From: Planctomycetota bacterium
GTDB taxonomy: Bacteria; Planctomycetota; Phycisphaerae; FEN-1346
DNA: 10,910 bases
Direction of reading: 5' to 3'
Assembly: GCA_026386995.1 (NCBI GenBank)
Contig: JAPLMO010000070.1
Coordinates: 1 to 10,910 of the forward strand
Shown piece by piece: positions 5,226 to 10,910 of this stretch (the first letter of the stretch is position 1; each line of letters begins with the position of its first letter). Position numbers and translations under genes: made by a program. The notes under the pieces are model-generated. The model was not told the origin of the DNA. It did not search any database and was given only the letters and a program-made list of their open reading frames with translations.

Positions 5226-6140
5226 TCAGTTGTCGGCCGCAGTTTCGCGCCGGTCACCGAAGTTGTAGAAAGAGGCACCTTGGCCGTCATTGCAGCCGGC
5301 AACCCAGTACGGAGCCGGCGTTTCCCGCCTACCATCGACTTGCCAGCGGTGGTAAAGCACATGTACGCCCGGATACGGAGGGCTGGTAACCACGAGACGG
5401 GCCTTCGCTTTCCCGCCGACGAAACAAGGGGCGCTGGAAATAGCCGCTGCATCCAGATTGGATAGCCCCGCTAGACTACCCCGAACTTGTTGCACAACGT
5501 GACCGAAGGCCGAGATCGCGCTAAGCATATCATAGACAGTAACGGCCAACTTCATACGGAACTGCGACAGACGTGTGTGCCTTCTGCGGCCATCCAATGC
5601 CCATTGCCCGGTGCGCAGAATGGCGCATCGTGCAAAGGCTTGTGCATTCGCACTAGGCAATCCGCTGATACTAGTAAGCGCGATTGCCATCACCTTCTTT
5701 ATGAATCGGGCGCGGGGGAGGTTGAGGTTCTTGGTCCTAGGGTCTTCGAGAATCGCGGCAACGCGCGCACGCGGGGTCCAGTAGGATAGGGCCGGCACCA
5801 CAGTGTCCGCCCATCCCCGTAGCGAAACCGCTTCGGCTTCCAGTAGGGCCGTGGTCTTAACGGCAGTAATGAACACAGCCAGAGAGTTGAGATCGTTGCC
5901 TGCGGCTTGCCGTCCGAGGGCAAGTGCCTCGACAACTGATGTTCCGCCGCCCATGTATGGATCCAATACAAGATCGCCGGGCTTTGTAAAACACTTTATG
6001 GCTGCCGCCGCAAAAGTTGGCGAGAATCTGGCAGGGTGCCGGTAGAAATTGTGTGTCCATCCACTTACTGGCTGCCGGTCGTGTGCTGCGGCAACCAGTG
6101 TGTCAATCATGGCCGTGCTATTGGGGTTTGTCGCTTGCAT
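5226..6140 (-). CDS. DNA methyltransferase (N4-cytosine/N6-adenine type), truncated at the C-terminus
   Basis: The 304-residue product carries FYRHPARFSP (32-41). Its SAM-binding motif I is DPYMGGGT (60-67), followed by AGNDLN (80-85). The catalytic motif IV is TSPPYPG (252-258), followed by VHVLYHRWQVDGR and FYNFGDRRE near the end. TSPPY is typical of m4C enzymes, though m6A cannot be excluded. It should modify host DNA at the site recognised by the neighbouring nuclease. GAGG (6147-6150) sits 6 nt before the ATG at 6140, which favours this start over TTG at 6146 and ATG at 6110. The product ends at a TGA right after the FGDRR motif. Relatives continue, as I recall, for several dozen residues, and the sequence past the stop still resembles the family, so it is probably a damaged gene. 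Activity is uncertain. Confidence 0.82.
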   Translation of the reverse strand: MQATNPNSTAMIDTLVAAAHDRQPVSGWTHNFYRHPARFSPTFAAAAIKCFTKPGDLVLDPYMGGGTSVVEALALGRQAAGNDLNSLAVFITAVKTTALLEAEAVSLRGWADTVVPALSYWTPRARVAAILEDPRTKNLNLPRARFIKKVMAIALTSISGLPSANAQAFARCAILRTGQWALDGRRRHTRLSQFRMKLAVTVYDMLSAISAFGHVVQQVRGSLAGLSNLDAAAISSAPCFVGGKAKARLVVTSPPYPGVHVLYHRWQVDGRRETPAPYWVAGCNDGQGASFYNFGDRRETAADN

Positions 6141-6167
6141 TGTCAACCTCGGGTTCTTACCCCCATG

Positions 6168-6332
6168 CTACTTGCCGCAACTCTTGCTGGCGACGCATTT
6201 GTGCCTACGAGGCCGATCCCAATACGGGCTCTTGCACTTAGGGCAGACGCGGGGCAATTCCCCGCGATTGCGCGGTGCCCAAGTGTGCCCACATCGCTCG
6301 CACTGAAATCCGGATAGTTGCACCTTCGCCAT
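6168..6332 (-). CDS. Small zinc-ribbon protein, 54 aa
   Basis: The 54-codon frame starts ATG at 6330-6332 and ends TAG at 6168-6170. Residues 11-33 contain CERCGH...VCPKC, two CxxC knuckles (Cys11, Cys14, Cys30, Cys33) set in a typical zinc-ribbon layout: GFQCERCGHTWAPRNRGELPRVCPKCKSPYW broken here only by its loop. A basic tail follows with two further cysteines (RPRRHKCVASKSCGK). Small ribbons of this kind bind nucleic acid or protein partners. It lies 27 bp upstream of the methyltransferase start on the same strand and is probably its operon leader gene, so a regulatory or accessory role is inferred. A perfect TATAAT 8 nt upstream gives a leaderless start. It is an easily missed gene because of its length. 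Confidence 0.78.
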   Translation of the reverse strand: MAKVQLSGFQCERCGHTWAPRNRGELPRVCPKCKSPYWDRPRRHKCVASKSCGK

Positions 6333-6340
6333 ATTCACGT

Positions 6341-6346
6341 ATTATA
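6341..6346 (-). promoter_or_regulatory. -10 box of the zinc-ribbon/methyltransferase unit
   Basis: A perfect TATAAT on the - strand lies exactly 8 nt from the ATG at 6332, the same spacing as at the nuclease gene. The -35 region (about 6364-6369) is poor, so the promoter may be weak or need an activator. Confidence 0.5.
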
Positions 6347-6563
6347 TCGGCCCGGTGATAGCCGTAGTATAAGTTTTTCCGGGTATTACTAGGAGGTACA
6401 TAGTGGCTTTGCCCCGGCGTCAGTTACGTCTCAGCCCTTCAGGCTGGACGAACGCCCTCCCCCACGGCTATTCCGTTGCCTTTTCTTCCCAGCCCGCTAG
6501 ATTACGGTGACGGGCGGCGGCGGGGCGAAACGCGGACGGCATGGGGACTGGTGGGAGGCGGTA
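6347..6563. other. Intergenic region upstream of the DUF1080 gene
   Basis: This marks the right compositional edge of the module. It contains AGGAGG (6391-6396) 6 nt before a GTG (6403) that opens a 35-codon frame ending at 6510. Short AGCC/GGCT inverted words (about 6434-6446) also occur. The ribosome-binding site is strong, but the encoded peptide (starting MALPRRQLRL) has no recognisable feature. It may be a leader peptide or part of a dispersed repeat. The likely start region for DUF1080 transcription is here, but no clear promoter was found. Confidence 0.35.
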
Positions 6564-7889
6564 ATGCGCATCACAACGGCAACGGTTCTGGCAATTCTCG
6601 GCCTGATGGTCCTGGGGACCTCGGACGCAACAGCGCAGGTCTCGCCGCCGCAGGGGTTCACGGCGCTCTTCAGCGGCAAGGATTTCACGGGGTGGCACGG
6701 CATGGGCCATGCCGATCCGCGAAAAGTCTGGGCCATGACCGACGAGGAGCGGGCTAAAAAATTCGCCGACAGCATGGAGGACGTCAAGAAGAACTGGCGA
6801 ATCGACGGCGGCGAACTCGTCAACGACGGCCACGGCGCGTACCTGACGACCGACAAAGACTACGGCGACATCGAACTCCTCCTGGAGTACAAGACCGTCG
6901 CGAAGGCCGACAGCGGTGTGTACCTGCGCGGCACGCCGCAAGTACAGATCTGGGACTACACGAAAGAGGGGGGCAAGTGGAACATCGGGGCCGACAAGGG
7001 GTCCGGCGGACTCTGGAACAACAGCCCCGGCGTCCCCGGCAAGGACCCGCTCGTCCCGGCCGACAAACCGTTCGGCGAGTGGAACAGCCTGCGGATCATC
7101 CAGACGGGCGCGCGAACGACCGTCTACCTGAACGGCAAACTCGTCGTCGACCACGCCATCATGGAGAACTTCTGGGACCGCAAACTGCCGCTCTTTGCGA
7201 AGGGGCCGATCCAGTTGCAGACGCACGGCGGCGAAATCCGCTGGCGGAACATCTTCGTCCGCGAAATCCCGGCCGATGAGGCCAACGCCGCGCTCGCCAA
7301 GAGGGGCGATGAGGGGTTCACCCCCGCCTTCAACGGCAAGGATTTCGACGGATGGGACGGGCCGCTTGACAATTACCAGGTCAAGGACGGGACCATCCTG
7401 TGCAAGCCCGGCAAGGGCGGCACGATATACACCAAGCAGGAATACGGCGATTTCGTCGCGCGGATGGAGTTCCTCCTGCCGCCAGGCGGCAACAACGGCC
7501 TGGCCATCCGGTACCCCGGCAAGGGCGACACGGCTTACGTCGGCATGTGCGAACTCCAGGTGCTGGACAACGATGCGGCGCAGTACGCCAAACTTGACCC
7601 GCGGCAATATCACGGCTCGGCCTACGGCATGGTTGCGGCGACGCGCGGGCGCCTGCGGCCAACCGGGCAGTGGAATTTCCAGGAGGTGACCGTCAAGGGA
7701 TCGACGATCAGGGTGGAACTGAACGGCACGGTGATCCTCGATTGCGACCTCTCGAAGGTGACCGAGTACATGGCCAACCACGCGCATCCCGGCAAGGAAC
7801 GCACGAAAGGGTACTTCGGGCTGGCGGGGCACGACGACCCGGTGCAGTTCCGCAACATCCGCATCAGGCCGCTGGATGGGGCGAAGTAG
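6564..7889 (+). CDS. Secreted protein with two DUF1080 (3-keto-disaccharide hydrolase-type) domains
   Basis: The 441-residue product begins with an N-terminal signal peptide: MRI, a hydrophobic run to about residue 20, then ATA before Gln25 as the probable cleavage site. Two homologous jelly-roll/concanavalin-like domains follow. Domain 1 (31-234) opens with GFTALFSGKDFTGW and domain 2 (251-438) with GFTPAFNGKDFDGW. Each contains a DSGVYLRG- or NNGLAIRYPG-type strand, a G-QW/EWN-x-(L)RI/EVTVKG strand and a YLNGK/ELNGT turn. DUF1080 proteins are abundant in planctomycetes, and characterised members act on 3-keto-glycosides or related sugars in the periplasm. The ATG at 6564 has GGGAGG upstream and directly precedes the signal peptide; the longer GTG start at 6507 would bury it. 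The gene is 18 bp from the next and probably cotranscribed with it. Confidence 0.9.
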   Translation: MRITTATVLAILGLMVLGTSDATAQVSPPQGFTALFSGKDFTGWHGMGHADPRKVWAMTDEERAKKFADSMEDVKKNWRIDGGELVNDGHGAYLTTDKDYGDIELLLEYKTVAKADSGVYLRGTPQVQIWDYTKEGGKWNIGADKGSGGLWNNSPGVPGKDPLVPADKPFGEWNSLRIIQTGARTTVYLNGKLVVDHAIMENFWDRKLPLFAKGPIQLQTHGGEIRWRNIFVREIPADEANAALAKRGDEGFTPAFNGKDFDGWDGPLDNYQVKDGTILCKPGKGGTIYTKQEYGDFVARMEFLLPPGGNNGLAIRYPGKGDTAYVGMCELQVLDNDAAQYAKLDPRQYHGSAYGMVAATRGRLRPTGQWNFQEVTVKGSTIRVELNGTVILDCDLSKVTEYMANHAHPGKERTKGYFGLAGHDDPVQFRNIRIRPLDGAK

Positions 7890-7907
7890 GCAAACGAAAG
7901 GGACACC

Positions 7908-9350
7908 GTGGCCAAGGAATCATCGGACGAGCAGGCCCTGCGTGGCCGGGCCGAGGCGGCAGGCCAGGGACACGTTTTCCGGTTCTGGGAGGACCTGCCG
8001 GGGGAAGGTCGCCGGCGGCTGCTGGAGCAACTGGCGGAGGTCGACTTCGCGGAACTCTCGCACCTTGTGCGCGAGCAGATCGCCGAGCGGCGTCCCTTCG
8101 AGTTGCCGCCCGGCCTGGAACCCGCGCCGTTCATTCCGCTGCCCTCGACGCCCGAAGACCGCCATCGCCGCCTGCGGATGCAGCGTCTGGGCGAAGAACT
8201 CATCGCGGCCGGCAAGGTGGCAGCATTCGTCGTAGCGGGCGGCCAGGGGACGCGCCTGGGCTTCGACGGCCCGAAGGGGGCGTTCGCGATCGGCCCGGTC
8301 TCGCGGCGTCCGCTCTTCCAGATTTTCGCCGAGGCCATCCACGCCGCACGCCACGCTTTCGATGCGCCCATCCCGTGGTACATCATGACCAGCCGGGCCA
8401 ACGATCTGGCGACCCGCGACTTCTTCGAGTCCTACAACTACTTCGACCTGCCGCGTGAAGACGTCAAGTTCTTTGCCCAGGGGATGATGCCGGCCGTGGA
8501 CCTGGAAGGGAAACTCATCATGGCCGGCCGCGACCAACTGGCGTGGAACCCCGACGGCCACGGCGGCTCGATCCGGGCGCTGGCGCGCAGCGGGATGCTG
8601 ACGGACATGCGCCAGCGCGGCATAGAGACGATCAGTTACTTCCAGGTCGATAATCCGCTCGTGCCGCCCGTCGACCCCGTGTTCATCGGCTACCACGCCG
8701 ACGCCAAGAGCGACATGTCTAGCAAAATGGCCCGCAAGCGCGACGCGGGGGAGAAGGTCGGCAACTTCTGCGTCTCGGGCGGGCGACTGTACGTCATCGA
8801 GTACAGCGACCTGCCGAAGGAACTGGGCGACCAGCGCCAGCGCGACGGCAGCCTGCGGGTCGCCGCCGGCAGCATCGCCATCCACATCCTGGACCGGCGG
8901 TTCGTGGAGCGTCTGAACTCCGGCGCGCGGTTCGCCCTGCCCTTCCACCGGGCGGAAAAGAAGATCCCGTTCGTCGACGAGCAGGGCCTGCCGCACAATC
9001 CGCAGAAGCCCAACGGCATCAAGTTCGAGACGTTCGTCTTCGACGCGCTGCCGATGGCCGAGCGGCCGGTGGTCCTGGAGATCGACCGGGCCGCCGAGTT
9101 CAGCCCCGTCAAGAACGCCGACGGCGAGGACAGCCCCGCAACCGCGCGGCGAGACATGGCCCGCCTGGCCGCACACGAACTTCAAGAGGCCGGCCTCGCC
9201 GTGCCGCGCGGCCCGGACGGCGAGCCGAAATTCAAGGTCGAGATCAGCCCGCTGGCCGCACGCGGCGTGACGGAACTGAAGGCCCTCGCCGCACGGCTGG
9301 GACTGAAGGAAGTGACGGGCGACCTGTATCTCGGCCCGGAGACGGCGTAG
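7908..9350 (+). CDS. UDPGP-family UDP-sugar pyrophosphorylase (UAP1-like)
   Basis: The 480-residue cytoplasmic nucleotidyltransferase couples UTP with a sugar-1-phosphate to give a UDP-sugar and pyrophosphate. The nucleotide-binding signature VVAGGQGTRLGFDGPKG lies at 108-124. KFFAQGMMPAVD (187-198), NPDGHGG (214-220), YFQVDNPL (244-251) with the metal-binding Asp, and KMARKRDAGEKVGNF (273-287) follow the order seen in eukaryotic-type UDP-N-acetylhexosamine pyrophosphorylases. Length also fits that family. The substrate (GlcNAc-1-P or glucose-1-P) cannot be told from sequence alone. The start is GTG at 7908 with an AAAGGGA ribosome-binding site. The stop TAG overlaps the first base of a palindromic terminator. 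Confidence 0.92.
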   Translation: MAKESSDEQALRGRAEAAGQGHVFRFWEDLPGEGRRRLLEQLAEVDFAELSHLVREQIAERRPFELPPGLEPAPFIPLPSTPEDRHRRLRMQRLGEELIAAGKVAAFVVAGGQGTRLGFDGPKGAFAIGPVSRRPLFQIFAEAIHAARHAFDAPIPWYIMTSRANDLATRDFFESYNYFDLPREDVKFFAQGMMPAVDLEGKLIMAGRDQLAWNPDGHGGSIRALARSGMLTDMRQRGIETISYFQVDNPLVPPVDPVFIGYHADAKSDMSSKMARKRDAGEKVGNFCVSGGRLYVIEYSDLPKELGDQRQRDGSLRVAAGSIAIHILDRRFVERLNSGARFALPFHRAEKKIPFVDEQGLPHNPQKPNGIKFETFVFDALPMAERPVVLEIDRAAEFSPVKNADGEDSPATARRDMARLAAHELQEAGLAVPRGPDGEPKFKVEISPLAARGVTELKALAARLGLKEVTGDLYLGPETA

Positions 9351-9376
9351 GCGTTGTACAACGCCGTTCTATTTTG
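9350..9376 (+). terminator. Terminator of the DUF1080-UDPGP unit
   Basis: GGCGTTGTACAACGCC (9350-9365) is a perfect 16-bp palindrome that starts at the last base of the UDPGP stop codon. GTTCTATTTT follows. This fits a rho-independent terminator with an imperfect T-run. Confidence 0.6.
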
Positions 9377-9416
9377 CCCCCCGTGAATGTATGTGTTTAG
9401 CGTGCACACCAGCGAA

Positions 9417-9494
9417 TGTGGCACGGCTGGCTTGCCCAGCCGTGGCAGAAGGCCCGCGACACTTCCCACGGCTGGACAAGCCAGCCGTGCCACA
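9417..9494. repeat. Nested-palindrome REP-like element, left of queA
   Basis: A 29-bp arm (9417-9445) and its reverse complement (9466-9494) match at 28 of 29 positions across a 20-bp spacer. Each arm is itself a hairpin with stem CACGGCTGG/CCAGCCGTG around CTTG. The one mismatch is at the hairpin loop. It sits between convergent UDPGP and queA. Confidence 0.8.
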
Positions 9495-9520
9495 CACGCT
9501 ATTGCGTTGCGCGCCATGCG

Positions 9521-10588
9521 TTACACGATCAGCATCGCATCGCCGTAACTGTAAAAGCGGTATCCCGCCTGAATCGCCTCGGCGTACGCCGCCAGGATGC
9601 GTTCGCGCCCCGCGAAGGCCGAGACAAGCACCAAGAGCGTCGATCGCGGCAGGTGGAAGTTCGTCACGAGCGCATCGACCGCACGGAACCTGTGCGGCGG
9701 GCGGATGAAGATGTCGGTCCAGCGGCCGCCGGCCTGCACGCCTCCATCGCCGGCCGCGGATTCCAGCGCCCGGACGGTCGTCGTGCCGACGGCGACGATG
9801 CGGCGGCCCTCGGAGCGGGCGCGGTTGATCTCGGCCGCAGCCTCCGCTGAAATCTCCGCGAACTCCTCGTGCATCAGGTGGTCCGCCAGGCGCTCGACGC
9901 GGACCGGCTGGAACGTCCCCACGCCCACGTGCAGCGTGACCGCCACCCGCCCGATGCCGCGCGCGGCCAGCCGCTCAAGAACGCGGGGCGTAAAGTGCAG
10001 GCCCGCCGTCGGGGCGGCCACGGCGCCGTCGCGGCGGGCGTAAACGGTCTGGTAATCCTCGCGGTCGCCGGCGCCGAGGGCCGCGGCCCGGCCCTTCCGG
10101 CGGATGTAGGGCGGCAGCGGCGGGCGGCCGACGGCGTCCAGCAGCCGCAGGGCGTCGGTAGCCGCGGGCGGGCGGACGCGCCACGAGCCGCCCTCGCCTC
10201 GGCCGACGAGTTCCAGTGTCGCCCGCTCCTCGCCGGCCGCAGCCACAAGCGCCACGGCCTGGCCCTCGCGGAGGCGACCGCGGCCCTGCAAGAGAACTTC
10301 CCACAGGCCGTCGGCGACAGTGCGAAGGAAAAGACCCTCGATGCGGGCGCCGCTTGAGCGACGGGCCGTGAACGCCGCCGGAATGACGCGGGTGTCGTTA
10401 ACGACCAGCAGGTCCGTCGGCAGCAGCAAGTCGGGCAACTCGTGGAAGCGATGGTGCGCGACGGCGCCCGTGCGGCGGTCGAGAAGCATGAGGCGCGAGG
10501 CGTCGCGCGGCCGGGCGGGCGACTGCGCGATCCGCTCGGGCGGCAACACGTAGTCGAAGTCCGAGATTTTCTTGTCGGCGTCCGGCAT
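9521..10588 (-). CDS. queA: S-adenosylmethionine:tRNA ribosyltransferase-isomerase
   Basis: The 355-residue cytoplasmic enzyme transfers and isomerises the ribosyl group of SAM onto 7-aminomethyl-7-deazaguanine at position 34 of tRNAs with GUN anticodons. This makes epoxyqueuosine in the queuosine pathway. Family motifs appear in order: SDFDYVLPPERIAQ near the N-terminus, LLVVNDTRVIPAAF, then YQTVYARRDGAVAAPTAGLHFT. VTLHVGVGTFQPV, HEEFAEI, VAVGTTTVRALES and VTNFHLPRSTLLVLVSAFAG follow, with YRFYSYGDAMLIV at the C-terminus. Length is normal for the family and no frameshift is seen. Start ATG at 10586-10588 directly precedes the conserved ISDFDY. The upstream region has only a weak AAGG. Neighbours do not include other queuosine genes. 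Confidence 0.97.
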   Translation of the reverse strand: MPDADKKISDFDYVLPPERIAQSPARPRDASRLMLLDRRTGAVAHHRFHELPDLLLPTDLLVVNDTRVIPAAFTARRSSGARIEGLFLRTVADGLWEVLLQGRGRLREGQAVALVAAAGEERATLELVGRGEGGSWRVRPPAATDALRLLDAVGRPPLPPYIRRKGRAAALGAGDREDYQTVYARRDGAVAAPTAGLHFTPRVLERLAARGIGRVAVTLHVGVGTFQPVRVERLADHLMHEEFAEISAEAAAEINRARSEGRRIVAVGTTTVRALESAAGDGGVQAGGRWTDIFIRPPHRFRAVDALVTNFHLPRSTLLVLVSAFAGRERILAAYAEAIQAGYRFYSYGDAMLIV

Positions 10589-10611
10589 TCGCTTGTGCCT
10601 TACCCCTGCCG

Positions 10612-10705
10612 GGTGGCATGGTCACGCTGTTGCGTGACCATGCGCCTCGAACAGCGCCAAGCCCGTCACTGCAACATGGTCACACAACAGCGTGACCATG
10701 CCACC
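10612..10705. repeat. Nested-palindrome REP-like element, upstream of queA
   Basis: A 31-bp arm (10612-10642) and its reverse complement (10675-10705) match at 30 of 31 positions across a 32-bp spacer. Each arm folds on itself through CATGGTCAC/GTGACCATG around a TGTTG-containing loop. The one mismatch lies at the edge of the loop. The design is the same as the element at 9417-9494, with a different stem sequence. It begins 23 bp before the queA start codon. Confidence 0.82.
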
Positions 10706-10786
10706 CTGCTGGGCCACCTTGCCCCGCGATTGTATGGAATCTCGGCGCGGGCGGCAACCGGCGAGGCGTCCTTTGTCGCCGCAAAG

Positions 10787-10853
10787 TGATAATGTCCGGT
10801 TTCCGCAAATTAGAAATGTCCTCTTTCGGGGTGAACAGCCGAACGAAAGAGGA
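10787..10853 (+). mobile_element. Left end of an ISNCY-like insertion sequence
   Basis: TGATAATGTCC begins at 10787, and AATGTCC recurs at 10791 and 10815, a 24-bp period typical of transposase-binding repeats. TCCTCTTTCG (10819-10828) pairs with CGAAAGAGGA (10844-10853) to form a 10-bp hairpin just before the transposase start. The right end is outside the window, so the exact boundary is not fixed. Confidence 0.5.
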
Positions 10854-10864
10854 TGGAACTACGA

Positions 10865-10910
10865 ATGAGTGCGAAGGAACGGGATCGGATGAAGGTGATG
10901 TCGGCCCTGT
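10865..10910 (+). CDS. Transposase N-terminus, ISNCY-like (truncated by window end)
   Basis: ATG at 10865 opens MSAKERDRMKVMSAL, which runs off the window. This S-x-KERDR-x-KV start is one I associate with ISNCY/ISDol1-type transposases, whose next residues form a helix-turn-helix for binding the element ends. The terminal-repeat-like sequences just upstream support the call. Fifteen residues are too few for certainty. Confidence 0.55.
   Translation, partial: MSAKERDRMKVMSAL

Noticed and set aside
5123..5452. - strand frame overlapping the methyltransferase end, as a frameshifted C-terminus
   Set aside because: Its residues do not continue the methyltransferase pattern; the family-like tail is in the original frame after the TGA, so the break is a nonsense codon rather than a frameshift.
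6141..6146. TTG at 6146 as the methyltransferase start
   Set aside because: The GAGG at 6147-6150 would directly abut it with no spacer, whereas ATG at 6140 has the ideal 6-nt spacing.
6468..7832. 454-residue - strand frame
   Set aside because: It lies opposite the DUF1080 gene, whose + strand frame has a signal peptide and two recognisable domains. The long antisense frame is a product of high GC content.
7920..9185. 421-residue - strand frame
   Set aside because: It is antisense to the UDPGP gene, which has clear catalytic motifs; it has no motif of its own.

Overview
The window looks like part of a GC-rich planctomycete-type chromosome (Phycisphaerae-like). This is inferred from the tandem DUF1080 secreted protein, the UAP1-like UDPGP pyrophosphorylase beside it, and the many small palindromic repeats. 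No marker gene fixes the phylum. The flanks are very GC-rich; the stretch from about 1800 to 6400 is visibly richer in A/T and uses codons differently, which suggests transfer.

Layout. 1-107: end of an unidentified + strand gene. 224-310: tRNA-Leu(TAG) on the - strand with its own promoter and encoded CCA. 311-1820: about 1.5 kb almost empty of intact genes. It holds a 54-codon remnant of a nucleoside transporter, five or more clusters of a degenerate heptamer (CGGGARN), a segment bracketed by two TATACTATAGTATA-like palindromes with a terminator-like palindrome inside, and a REP/RAYT-like inverted repeat.

1821-6332: a compact, apparently unnamed defence-type module in two convergent transcription units. 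The rightward unit encodes an unknown 198-aa protein and a GHKL (MutL/MORC-like) ATPase whose N- and C-terminal halves lie in one reading frame but are separated by a single TGA. The leftward unit encodes a 54-aa zinc-ribbon protein, an m4C/m6A-type DNA methyltransferase that ends early at a TGA, and a winged-helix plus PD-(D/E)XK-like nuclease. Three of these genes have a strong -10 box only 6-8 nt before the start codon, which predicts leaderless mRNAs. The likely logic is methylation of self DNA, a cognate nuclease and an ATP-driven switch. The truncated methyltransferase suggests the module is decaying, or that another methyltransferase supplies protection.

6347-10910: return to ordinary chromosome. 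A secreted double-DUF1080 protein and a UDP-sugar pyrophosphorylase form a likely operon that ends at a palindromic terminator. queA (queuosine biosynthesis) converges on them and is bracketed by two nested-palindrome REP-like elements of the same design. The window closes with the left end and first 15 codons of an ISNCY-like insertion sequence.
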